DNA of 64,000 nucleotides from Haliclona indistincta (taxonomy: Eukaryota; Porifera; Demospongiae; Haplosclerida; Chalinidae): positions 13,689,030 to 13,753,029 of the forward strand of contig OZ024788.1 in assembly GCA_964017065.1 (NCBI GenBank). The letters run 5' to 3'. Every line of letters starts with the position of its first letter. Position 1 is the first letter of the stretch. The notes beneath the pieces were generated by a model. That model did no database searches, was not told the DNA's origin, and worked only from the letters and a program-made list of their open reading frames with translations. Position numbers and translations under genes: made by a program. Positions 12,297 through 23,041 of the stretch are shown here, piece after piece.

Positions 12297-13470
12297 ATTT
12301 GTGCTGGCTATGTACAACATCCAGGCTTATTTACTTTATTGCAACTTGTAGAACAGTGTCTTAGCTTCACCATGGTACAATTGGTTTGTCACTAGCTAGT
12401 TCACAGGCCCAGCACAAATTCAGATAGTACTTTTAACTGTTATTTATGAATCTCACTAACACATTTTGAATTTGTGCTGGCTATGTACAACATCCAGGCT
12501 TTTTTACTTTATTGCAACTTGTAGAACAGTGTCTTAGCTTCACCATGGTACAATTGGTTTGTCACTAGCTAGTTCACAGGCCCAGCACAAATTCAGATAG
12601 TACTTTTAACTGTTATTTATGAATCTCATTAACACATTTTGAATTTGTGCTGGCTATGTACAACAGCCAGGCTTTTGTACTGTATTGCATCTTGTAGAAC
12701 AGTGTCTTAGCTTCACCATGGTACAATTGGTTTGTCACTAGCTAGTTCACAGGCCCAGCACAAATTCAGATAGTACTTTTAATTGTTATTTATGAATCTC
12801 ATTAACACATTTTGAATTTGTGCTGGCTATGTGCAACAGCCAGGCTTTTGTACTGTATTGCATCTTGTAGAACAGTGTCTTAGCTTCACCATGGTACAAT
12901 TGGTTTGTCACTAGCTAGTTCACAGGCCCAGCACAAATTCAGATAGTACTTTTAACTGTTATTTATGAATCTCATTAACACATTTTGAATTTGTGCTGGC
13001 TATGTACAACAGCCAGGCTTTTGTACTGTATTGCATCTTGTAGAACAGTGTCTTAGCTTCACCATGGTACAATTGGTTTGTCACTAGCTAGTTCACAGGC
13101 CCAGCACAAATTCAGATAGTACTTTTAACTGTTATTTATGAATCTCATTAACACATTTTGAATTTGTGCTGGCTATCTACGAACTCCAAGAGTTTAATCT
13201 TTATTGCAACTTGTAGAACAGTGTCTTAGCTTCACCATGGTACAATTGGTTTGTCACTAGCTAGTTCACAGGCCCAGCACAAATTCAGATAGTACTTTTA
13301 ACTGTTATTTATGAATCTCATTAACACATTTTGAATTTGTGCTGGCTATGTACAACAGCCAGGCTTTTGTACTGTATTGCATCTTGTAGAACAGTGTCTT
13401 AGCTTCACCATGGTACAATTGGTTTGTCACTAGCTAGTTCACAGGCCCAGCACAAATTCACAAACTACTT
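12297..13470 (+). repeat. Left subterminal array, 173 bp units
   Basis: CCAGCACAAATTC recurs at 12,409, 12,582, 12,755, 12,928, 13,101, 13,274 and 13,447, exactly 173 bp apart. Within each unit CCAGCACAAATTC and its reverse complement GAATTTGTGCTGG face each other across about 60 bp. One segment alternates between two versions, one with ACAACAGCCAGGCTTTTG and one with ACGAACTCCAAGAGTTTA. Both versions also occur in the right-hand array. Confidence 0.95.
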
Positions 13471-13628
13471 TTAACTGTCATTAATGCGTATCGGTGTTGA
13501 TGCATCCATGTTGATCAGTTTGATAAATGTTTGTAGCTAAGATGTATATTAAAAAGCACAAATTAATACAGGTATTATACATATACACAACAGAATACAC
13601 AACAGAATTATTTTTTTCTTACCTGCAG

Positions 13629-14576
13629 GGAGTATCTCACAGGTGGAATTCTGTTCATGATATGATAGAGAGATTGTGTGAACAGCAGCTGGCTGTGTGT
13701 GCTGTTTTGCAAAACCAGAGAAGCCTACTACACTTAGAACACTCTCCAGAGGAATGGAGGCTATTGCAAGATTTATGTGAGATTCTCGAACCTTTTAAGG
13801 ACGCCACTGCCTACCTTAGCGCTGATCAATACCCAAGTTTGTCTACTCTAGGTCCACTTCTTGCTCAAATAAGGCTTAAGTTAGTGATCACGCCTGCTGA
13901 TAGCTCAACAGCAATCCGTAACGTCAAAAAAGTAATTGCTTCCGACTTCAATACACGTTACAAAGATCCGGATGTTTGCATGCTGATGAACAAGGCTACT
14001 TTATTAGACCCACGCCTAAAAAGCTTGGCTCACCTGACAGAAGATCAACAAGAGGCAACTGCAAATAGTTTAGTGGATGAGATAGTTGTCAGTCAACTAC
14101 AGCCAGCTACTACTGCAATTACTACAGCAAGCACATCAGAGAACCAGTCTACTAGTAGTTCAAATGCTGTTTCAGAATCCAGTCAATCCACCAAAAAGTG
14201 TGCTTTGGAAAAGCTGCTTGGAGATACTTTTAGTACTCTCAATACTAGTTGTGACTCCTCATTTTCAGTATCTCTCACTGATCTTGTAGTCGGAGAATTG
14301 ACTCGTTACAAGGCCGAGCCTGTTGCAGAACTGAAGGAAAAACCTTTGGAGTGGTGGAGAACACATCACCGATCATACCCTCGTTTAGCCAAGATGGCGC
14401 AAAAATATCTCAGTATCATAGCTACGTCTGTTCCATCAGAGAGACTTTTTAGTATAGCTGGCATTATTGCCAGTGCCAAGAGGGCAGCACTGGACCCAGA
14501 AAATGTTGAAACACTACTTTTCTTACATGACAATCTTCCTTCTCTCTCTCTACCATACAAAAGAGCTCGTCATTGA
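13629..14576 (+). pseudogene. hAT-type transposase, C-terminal exon
   Basis: After an acceptor-like CTTACCTGCAG the frame encodes a ZBED/hAT transposase C-terminal half. It opens with VSHRWNSVHDMIERL, then has DPRLKSLAHLTEDQ, a Ser/Thr-rich insert, and the hAT dimerisation signature (WWRTHH, YPRLAKMAQKYLSI, ATSVPSERLFSIAG, LDPENVETLLFLHDNL). A BED zinc finger and the N-terminal half of the RNase H-like catalytic core should lie upstream. That space is occupied by the repeat array, so either exons are missing or this is a truncated captured fragment. The stop is at 14,574-14,576. Confidence 0.8.
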
Positions 14577-14788
14577 TCTCTGTATTCACAATTTTCACAT
14601 TTGTATTAAAAATTTTTTTTTTAAACCCAGTTAACTGGTTAACCGACAATTATTTGTAAGTAGTTAACTGGTTATTGCTTCTGGCTACTGTAGGTTCACA
14701 GCTCTAATATTAATAGCAACAGACCAACTATGGATTACAACACAATACACACAATATTGGTGGTGTAAAACACAAACACACAGGTACA
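14577..14788. other. 3' region of hAT exon with small inverted repeat
   Basis: Directly after the transposase stop lie a T-rich tract and the motif AACCCAGTTAACTGGTTAAC. It is echoed about 35 bp later by AGTTAACTGGTTATT. No gene is seen. Confidence 0.4.
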
Positions 14789-15498
14789 TCAATTATTGTG
14801 ATGACATAATATTATGTAACAGTTTTCACCAGATACAATAGCAGCTATGAGTATGCAAGGAAACCAGATTATGAATAAGATAGCAGCTATTAGGCCTAGG
14901 AAAATAGCGATAACACCAACAAGCATTTTTATATATACTGCACCAAACAATAACACGAGAATATTTGCAGCACACTCGAGAAAAGCTGTAATCACAAAGA
15001 ACACCTTCCAGCCTGTTGAAGAGTCGTACAGGAAGGTGACACCAGTATCTGACCCAAACAAACAGCTTGCCAAGAAACCACAAATAAGCAGAGCATGAAT
15101 GATTGACAATGTTGCCAGTAAAGGACTCAGGACAACATAAAAACACTTAACAAAGGGAAATCGAAGTACTTAAAATCGACTTGATGTACATGTATTGTAC
15201 AATTTCTATTTTTTTTGAAGAAAGTTCCATTTCTACTGTGGACCGTGCACCTTGCTCTTTGCTTCTTCTAATGACTGAGTCCTAGTAGATCAAAGAAATA
15301 TATACTCTTGAACAGATAAATACCAAAAGTGAAGACCCAAGCAAGAGGAACGATTAATGCACCGAAAAACATGTACCAAAGAAAACCACTGATTTGAACT
15401 ATATTATTGTCAACAGTGAAGTTCTCATAGTGCATCTTAGTGCATCGTGCGTCTATTCTCATAGTGCATCTTAGCACCAATTGCATACACACTATCAT
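14789..15498 (-). CDS. Putative multi-pass membrane protein inside the transposon
   Basis: At least two minus-strand exons are likely. The upstream one (about 15,440-15,280) encodes a hydrophobic helix (GFLWYMFFGALIVPLAWVFT). The next (about 15,120-14,830) encodes three more (IIHALLICGFLASCLFG; FFVITAFLECAANILVLLFG; MLVGVIAIFLGLIAAILFI), ending near a donor at SG. Four or five membrane segments with short polar loops suggest a small tetraspan-type protein. I do not recognise the family. It may be a host gene fragment carried by the transposon. Start codon and exon limits are uncertain. Confidence 0.4.
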
Positions 15499-16689
15499 TG
15501 TACTTGAGTGCTAGAACATGGATAATCAAGTGAACATGACACCAGTTAGCACTGCTTGATACAGGACCATCATTACGAATCTTTCTTAACTTGAATATAG
15601 TTCAAACAACCACAAAAGTGCAAGTACTATAGACAGTGGCTATTTTCCAAAGCACTGCTATGATAAAGCTTATGATACTGAAGGCCAACTGAAGATCACT
15701 ACCATTTTGTTTGCTATTCAAGATGAGCTGTAGCATGGTACAAATGGTTATCGTGTAGCGGTGTACACTATCACGTATCATACAAAACAGATCAGCGTAT
15801 TTAAATATGCTCTTGAGTTGCCAGCAAAATGAGCGACAGTGCTTACGGTTAGTTGATGGTGAGTTGACACTTGATTCATTGTTGTTAGTTGCATGATGGC
15901 TCCGACATGGAGTACTGCCATCTGTGCTGATAAATGATAAATGTAGTGTGACTTAATATTATACTATGTCATAATTTATACTTAATTAGTTTTTGGCATA
16001 ATTATGTAATCAAGCAAAACAGAAATCTCTAATTATTATACGTTTACTATCCTAATAGCAATTTTATTTGTAGAAATGTTTTAATGATTTTTTTAGTATA
16101 TTCATGCTTTTGCTGCAATTAATTGATAGTCTGTTCCCTGATACGGATTTGTAGTCCCATTACACTTATATAACTGCTTTGTGAGACAAATATGCTAGCC
16201 AATTAATATTATAATTAATATAAAAGTTAGCACAATTATAGTGAATTTTGTATGTTGTAGTCTGGGTTAATGTGGATCATAATTATTTTGTTGTATTAAA
16301 GTGTGTGCAGTGATGGTATAATCACATGTATTCAGTCTTCTGTAGGCAAAATCTGCATTTATTAGAATTTATTGATAATAATTATCATGAGCAATCTATA
16401 CCTTTTGATTATTATATTGGCTGCCTGTGAATACTCGAGGCTAAACTTCTCAGCAATCAAGTGAGTCACCGCCTGAATTATTATCATTGACTGGGCATGA
16501 ATACACTGGAATGCATACTTCAGGAAACAGGACTTCATCAACTATTTGACCAGCAATGAGTTTATGGCCTTTGTTCGACATCTCCCACTATACCCATCAA
16601 GAACCAGTTGATTTCCTGAAACTGCATAAATGTACGTAAATGTGTATTGCCGTTATTATAATTATAATGTTTATAATTATACCATGTCA
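15499..16689. other. AT-rich stretch, no gene seen
   Basis: This is low-complexity AT-rich DNA between the membrane-protein exons and the LINE fragment. I see no conserved reading frame or clear repeat in it. Confidence 0.4.
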
Positions 16690-17595
16690 CTAAGTTCCAG
16701 TGGCCACATGTCATATTTACTTACTCCAGTTACTCATGGAGTCCCTCAAGGAAGTATTCTGGGACCACTTCTTTTCATCATCTACATCAATGATCTTTCA
16801 TCCACAATCACCTCATCTTCTCCCTACCTGTATGCTGATGACACAAAAATCTGTAAAAGAATTTTATCATCCCAAGACACTTCCCTCCTACAGTCTGACT
16901 TAGACCACCTCAGCCAATGGTGCTTAGACAATGACATGTCCTTTAAGATTTCCAAATCATTCTTACTGAGATTTCACAATAGAACAACGACTACTACCTC
17001 ATCTAACTACACTGTCAATGATACTTCCATAACCTCGCTAGACCACTGTCGGGATCTTGGTGTCATTTTCTCAACTGACCTATCATGGACCAAACATTAT
17101 AATGACAAAGGCATATCAATCGCTTGGTCTGATCAGACGCACTTTTTCTCCATTCATTCCCACGAGCATCAAGAAGCTGTTGTTCATTTCTCTAGTAAAG
17201 TCAAAGCTTACATACTGTTCGCCAGTTTGGAGACCTCATCTCATCAGAGATATAAATCTTCTCGAACGGATCCAAAGGAGAGCTACCTTAACGACATTGT
17301 CTCTGATTATAAATCAAGACTAATCAATCTCCATCTGTTCCCCTTAATGTACTCCTATGAACTGGCTGATGTTCTTTTATTGGTTAAAAACCTAAAGGAC
17401 CCAGACCCAAGTTTCCCCGTCAGGAACTACATCGCATTCTCTTCCTCTAACACTAGATCAGGAAAATCTATGAAACTAGTGCATCAGTCATCCAGCTCAA
17501 TCATTACTCAACATTCGTACTTCAAGAGGACTGCTCGTCTTTGGAACTCTCTTCCTCCAATTGATCTAAGTCTATATATCTCTCCACACGATTAA
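16690..17595 (+). pseudogene. Non-LTR reverse transcriptase fragment
   Basis: The fragment starts in mid-RT. It shows THGVPQGSILGPLLFIIYIN, LYADDTKIC (catalytic YADD), WCLDNDMSFKISKS and LDHCRDLGVIFSTDLSW. Near 17,090 the frame shifts: the continuation (IKKLLFISLVKSKLTYCSPV, LLERIQRRAT) is in a second frame to about 17,320. It then returns to the first frame (NTRSGKSMKL, YFKRTARLWNSLP) up to the stop at 17,595. Two frameshifts and no 5' half make it a dead LINE piece, a different family from the 8-10 kb LINE. It is nested in the 10.1 kb transposon. Confidence 0.8.
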
Positions 17596-18124
17596 AACCA
17601 AGATTAAAGACCATAATATTATGTGGAGACACTTTTTAAACAATTTTTCTCCAACTAACCCTTGCTCTTTTCACTTCATTTGCCCTTGCTGCAGGTGTAG
17701 TGGCTATGTTCCTCCTACATTTACTAACTAATTTATATCACTTATCCCTATAGGATACCAGTGGTTCTTATTGGTATTCCATCAGTACTGCTATACTGTC
17801 TCTGTCATCTTCTCAAACAGCCATGCATTACTACTGCACTTCTGTATGTACTGTAAAATAATAATAATAATAATATTTATTTAATAGTTAGTGGCACCTT
17901 GTAGTACTACTAGAGTTGAAGATGGTCACATAATCACCCGTAAATGCCATTCTAAAAGTAGGCTAGAAGAAAACCATGATTCATAATTATGATTGTATAA
18001 TGCTATATACTGTATGCAGCTATACCTCTGCATTCTTCAAGACTTTCCTGATGTATTCACGTGTGAATAAAGATTTTCTGTGCAGGAAATCATAGTTATT
18101 TATGTTAAAATAAATAACTAACTT
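17596..18124. other. LINE 3' flank and ATA repeat
   Basis: This is a non-coding tail after the LINE fragment, including a short TAA/AAT trinucleotide run near 17,858-17,880. No gene is recognised. Confidence 0.4.
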
Positions 18125-19430
18125 AAATAACTAACTCATCAGGTGCCCGTTCCAATCTAGGAAAGCCTCCAATCCACATATCTCTCTTTGACTCCCTTGC
18201 TGCAAACAAATTGTCTATATCAACAAAATCTGCATTTCCACTAAATTGTGGAACTAAGACATCATCAGGAAGCGTGTCTTAATCTGAACAATGCAAGCAA
18301 TCAATAAATATGCACATAATAATTTTAGTGCATACTGGTAATAGTTTTCCAACTCTTTAATATCCTCATCATCTTCATAGCTATCACTATCTTCATCTTC
18401 ATCATGTAATGAATGAACACTAATGAACAAGAGTATTTATAATAGTGATATATTTATGTACCTCCAGCTGATGACTGCATTTCACATTATGTTGTCTTTA
18501 CAGTCTACATGTAGTCTAAACTCACCTTTTGTGATACAAGTTAACTTGAAACTCATTTTCACTTTTAATTGACTCTACAGATATCTTGTACAAACAGATG
18601 CTTCACTGATGGAATACCTATTGGATACCTTTCTGAAGGTTGTTCAATTAGAAATATCTTCACTTGCATCATCAGCAGTCAAGTCCTGCATGCAGTGACG
18701 TCTAGAGTTCATTACCTAAGAGTATGCAACCGTCAATATACCCCCTAGGACGGCGTTTGACATTTTCTACGTCACAAGTTTACACAACCAAGCCAACCTC
18801 AGTCAGGCTCAGTGATGATAGCATTACCACAGAGTGATGATTATCATTACAGCTGTTGTGAATATCATTAACATAGCAGCCCTAATGCTTTCTGCTGTAT
18901 AAACTTGTGACGTAGAAAATGTCAAACGCCGTCCTAGGGGGTATATTGACGGTTGCATACTCTTAGGTAATGTACTCTTGGTGACGTGCATCAGTGCAAC
19001 AATTATAGCATGTGATGATGCATGCTGCTAGCATCAATGACTTTACCATGCTATCTCTCTCATTCCTTTTCATTATTGTGTAGGCTATCTCCATCCTTCC
19101 TTGATCTGCATCTGTCTATTAAGTTTTTGTGATGAAAGTAACTATTCAACATCAGTAACAATAATTATTTACATTTACCTGTGTGTATGATAGTGTCCAG
19201 TCCTTGAGTATACATTTGCTGCCGGTGTAGTGATGATTATACAAAGGTAGTTTGCTATAATACAGAGGTAGATGCTTACCAAACAAACAAAAACACCACA
19301 ATCGTAGGCGTTCGTTTGTTTTGGTACTAAGTGATCCTGAAGGCAAAGGTTCATGAAAATAACATTTAATTGCATAATCATTTATTGTAAACTGACTATG
19401 TCCAAAACTCTCCAATGTCTTCTGTTAAGA
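18125..19430 (-). CDS. Ulp1/C48-like cysteine protease gene (partial model)
   Basis: Minus-strand exon about 19,400-19,180 encodes PKQTNAYDCGVFVC, the C-terminal catalytic block of Ulp1/SENP (C48) peptidases. It has the oxyanion-hole Gln and the nucleophile Cys in DCG. An acidic exon follows at about 18,415-18,330 (HDEDEDSDSYEDDEDIKELE). A last exon at about 18,290-18,128 contains VPQFSGNADFVDIDNLFAAR and RDMWIGGFPRLERAPDELVI before a stop. C48 enzymes cleave SUMO or related modifiers; several large eukaryotic transposons carry one. The catalytic His and Asp exons are not identified, so the gene may be incomplete. A TA-flanked MITE lies in an intron between the protease and acidic exons. Confidence 0.5.
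18715..18967. mobile_element. 253 bp MITE with 68 bp perfect TIRs and TA TSD
   Basis: The left end starts CCTAAGAGTATGCAACCGTC. The right end is its exact reverse complement over 68 bp. Both ends are flanked by TA (18,713-18,714; 18,968-18,969). TA duplication suggests mobilisation by a Tc1/mariner-type transposase. Identical arms indicate recent insertion. Confidence 0.88.
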
Positions 19431-19914
19431 GTCATCTTCGAGCAAGATAAGACCTTTAGAATATTTCATATGGCATACAACTCAAGCATGCATAATAATT
19501 CGAAATGGATAATTATACCATATCCAGTACATGTATATATTGTCAGCAATAGGAGTTTCACCATCACCATGATGATCATTTAATCAGACAAATTTTTCTT
19601 TCTTGCTAGAGCAGCCTTTATGTAAATTAAGTACATAATAATACTACTTGTAGTGTACATGTAAAAGACATGCTCTAGCACCCAGTGTTGTGGACAGTGC
19701 ACTGGAAATAGAATGCATTCAAATTGTGCAACACCATCATATCCTCTGGCTTTTAAACAAGGTAAGAAAATTGGAACAAAGAATGTTGCCTGTTGTATTT
19801 AAAATCAGCTGTAATTTATACAGAATGGACTTCACTTACATTTCCTCTGTCAATACTGTCGACTACATGTAGTTCTGCTATGCACTCACTAATAATTAAA
19901 TACTCAGGTTAAAG
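19431..19914. other. Spacer before right repeat array
   Basis: AT-rich DNA. A possible additional protease exon (containing LNRRHWRVLDIV, minus strand, about 19,400-19,450) is too weak to call. Confidence 0.3.
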
Positions 19915-21060
19915 CTAGTGACAAACCAATTCTACCATGATGATTCTAAGATATTGTTCTACAAGATGCAATAAATATTAAACTCTTGGAGTTCGTAGAT
20001 AGCCAGCACAAATTCAAAATGAGTTAATGAGATTCATAAATAACAATTAAAAGTACTATCTGAATTTGTGCTGGGCAAGTGAACTAGCTAGTGACAAACC
20101 AATTGTACCATGGTGAAGCTAAGACACTGTTCTACAAGATGCAATAAAGATTAAACTCTTGGAGTTCGTAGATAGCCAGCACAAATTCAAAATATGTTAA
20201 TGAGATTCATAAATAACAGTTAAAAGTACTATCTGAATTTGTGCTGGGCCTGTGAACTAGCTAGTGACAAACCAATTGTACCATGGTGAAGCTAAGACAC
20301 TGTTCTACAAGATGCAATAAAGATTAGTTCGTAGATAGCCAGCACAAATTCAAAATGAGTTAATGAGATTCATAAATAACAATTAAAAGTACTATCTGAA
20401 TTTGTGCTGGGCCTGTGAACTAGCTAGAGACAAACCAAATGTACCATGGTGAAGCTAAGACACTGTTCTACAAGGTGCAATAAAGTACAAAAGCCTGGCT
20501 GTTGTACATAGCCAGCACAAATTCAAAATGTGTTAATAAGATTCATAAATAACAATTAAAAGTACTATCTGAATTTGTGCTGGGCCTGTGAACTAGCTAG
20601 TGACAAACCAATTGTACCATGGTGAAGCTAAGACACTGTTCTACAAGTTGCAATAAAGTAAAAAAGCCTGGATGTTGTACATAGCCAGCACAAATTCAAA
20701 ATGTGTTAATGAGATTCATAAATAACAGTTAAAAGTACTATCTGAATTTGTGCCGGGGCTGTGAACTAGCTAGTGACAAACCAATTGTACCATGGTGAAG
20801 CTAAGACACTGTTCTACAAGATGCAATAAAGATTAAACTCTTGGAGTTCGTAGATAGCCAGCACAAATTCAAAATGTGTTAATGAGATTCATAAATAACA
20901 ATTAAAAGTACTATCTGAATTTGTGCTGGGCCTGTGAACTAGCTAGTGACAAATCAACTGTACCATGGTGAAGCTAAGACACTGTTCTACAACTAGATGC
21001 AACAAAGGTCAAACATTTGGTAGTTATAGTTAGCCAGCAGAAATTCAAAATGTGTTAAAT
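19915..21060 (-). repeat. Right subterminal array, 173 bp units inverted
   Basis: There are six to seven units of the same repeat as 12,297-13,470 in opposite orientation. Spacing is less regular (about 160-178 bp). Landmarks are GAATTTGTGCTGGGCCTG and CCATGGTGAAGCTAAGACAC. The two alternative spacer versions are mixed in a different order than on the left. The outermost unit (toward 21,050) is degenerate. Confidence 0.93.
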
Positions 21061-21674
21061 TTACGTAAAAGTAATTATTGTACCACAGACTAGTGTTCTA
21101 CAAAAATTCGACTACTGATACTAGAAAATAGCAGTATATATTATATCCATCACAATTTTTTACCTGTTAGCCGGTATATTACCATTTTCCGAAATTCAAA
21201 GATTGAAATGCAGCGATGAGTGTTGACTTACCAAGCCCAACATATAGTGTTATGAACAACCTGATAACCATAATTAATTTGTTGCTCTATAGGATCTTGA
21301 TCCAGCTACATGGTAGATATACTTGGTTACTCACTTTGGCAAATCATTACTATGTTGGTATCTTTATTCATTTATGATTTGTTTACTTTTCCTGGCTCCT
21401 GTTATCACTTATTTTTGTTATTGAGCTAGCCTCAGAGCTCACTGAGTCTAGTGTGCTATAACACAGCAGTTGGTTTATATAACAACAGTAGGTGTTCACT
21501 ATAGGCTGTAAGTAGTAATGACTTACAGTGAGCGTCGCTGGTCAGGTTGGCAGTTGGTCTTCTGGTTCTCTCAAAGCGTATTTTCGATGCGTATTGTAGT
21601 TACAGATGCGCACTATTCATGTATGTGATTATTACAACTCGATGTACAATATGTAAATTCCTGTGGTTTCTAGT

Positions 21675-21716
21675 GAATGTGGTGCCGGCGAATGTGGTGC
21701 TGGCTTCAGCCGGGTG
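21675..21716 (-). repeat. Right terminal inverted repeat of the 10.1 kb transposon
   Basis: This mirrors the left end with one mismatch in 42 bp and is followed directly by the duplicated target GGCATGG. Confidence 0.92.
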
Positions 21717-21903
21717 GGCATGGCTGACCGGCAGCCTTCACTCGACCAATGCACGGTTCACAGAACTTTGCACCGCAGCAGCTGACGAGGTGAGGGTCCC
21801 GGAACGGGAGGAGGCATACGGGACAGGAGAGAGTGTCTGGAATAGAGTCCACGAACTCATTCTCGTATCCAGCGACTGGAAGAGGACCACAGGATTCAGC
21901 CAT
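21717..21903 (-). pseudogene. TRAF copy B, 5' part of RING exon
   Basis: It starts at the ATG of MAESC and encodes the RING up to GQPCP, with CPVCLLPFRDPHLVSCCGAK intact. It is then cut by the transposon end. The remainder of the gene resumes at 11,635. The 5' flank matches those of A and D. Confidence 0.9.
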
Positions 21904-23041
21904 GGTAACTCTCCACCACGTGATCCGTTCTGCAGAGAGCCCCGCCCACGAAAGGTATAATTTCTAGATACGGTTGTCCACTTATGCGTTTTGTCTTACT
22001 GTAACTGATGTGAGTCTGGTCATCATTGGTTGATATACCTACAGTACAGGATCATGGTATGATAGCTAGACTAGGTGAGTGAGGGAGGGGCTCACATCAT
22101 GATGGATGGATGGTCTATGGTTCACTGCTAGAGTGTATGATGGAGCTGATATCACAGCATCACTATACTCACCACCTGAGAGAGATATACAACAACACCC
22201 ATGCACTTGAGGACTGCAGGAATTATTTCACTATGATCTGTACCACATGCATCAGATAAAGCTCCATTCCGGTATAATGTTCTATCACATTCAGTTGTCC
22301 CTTTACTTCAAGCTCAGTTTTGTTACAACTTATTGCAATTCCATAGTCAAGGGTGTATGGGGATTCCCTTGCTATAGTATACTTCAATTTATACTTTTCC
22401 TTCAATTCCTACTGGAACCCCTCGCCGCAGTGACGTCACTGTCGACACACCTCTCATATAAAGGTGCCCTCCGAAATGCAGAGATCATAATCAACACGAA
22501 TTTAACAACTGATATAACCCTGAGATCAGGTCACCTCTCTAATGAGGACACTATATGTGGGTCCCAAGTGTGTCAGTATTAGAGGGATACCATGCATGTT
22601 CATGTACCACAATATGATGAGTGTCTATAGTATAGCTATGGTGAGTGTACCTTCCGAACAAATGTTCTTGGTGTTCCTTGTCCCTAAGTTCACCACCTCC
22701 TCCTACCTGCGCTGGTTAGCTATACTGCTCACCTACACTGACATGATGTGCTGTCTTCCTCTCACAGGGAGTAGACTATATACTGGAGCATTAGAGTGAT
22801 CCAACCACACCAGCCTAGCTATAATGGAGGGCATTGCCTCATAGGATGTTATCACGTATTGTGCTAAGAAGCAGCAATACTGAACAAGCTAGTGGATCAC
22901 TTTCACTCCCTCACTCCTTTCGACGGCTATATCGCAGGATGTGCCGTGAACATATGTTCAACATTGTAATAAATTTTTAATCATTGTACATAGTACATGC
23001 ATTGCTGTTAGGTTTACCTTATACGATGATAACAATGGGTA
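21904..23041. other. Conserved intergenic segment (TRAF B to SAM iii)
   Basis: This is the uninterrupted version of the module's intergenic DNA. It lets the insertion points of repeat X (at 4159) and the LINE fragment (at 35,691) be placed. A plus-strand open stretch near 22,138-22,256 begins MMELISQHHYTHHLREI. It is not kept in frame in the other copies, so no gene is called. Confidence 0.45.

Larger units (their letters stand above)
11636..21716. mobile_element. 10.1 kb DNA transposon with 7 bp TSD inside TRAF B
   Basis: The ends are near-perfect inverted repeats starting CACCCGGCTGAAGCCAGC. The flanking GGCATGG at 11,629-11,635 and at 21,717-21,723 is a direct target duplication. Uninterrupted TRAF copies have the motif only once. 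Inside are inverted arrays of a 173 bp repeat, an hAT-type transposase exon, a putative membrane-protein gene, a LINE fragment, a TA-flanked MITE and a Ulp1-like protease gene. hAT elements usually give 8 bp duplications; 7 bp and the CACCCGG terminus are atypical. Its assignment to hAT depends on whether the hAT exon is its own. KDZ/Zisupton-like large elements with subterminal repeats are an alternative. Confidence 0.88.

Noticed and set aside
12297..13470. CRISPR-like array
   Set aside because: 173 bp units with near-identical full length in a eukaryotic transposon. There are no short repeats with unique spacers, and a mirrored array lies at the other end.
22547..22799. 85-codon plus-strand ORF in the conserved intergenic segment
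   Set aside because: The homologous segments at 36,750-36,980 and about 6050-6140 do not keep the frame. Conservation is at DNA level only.
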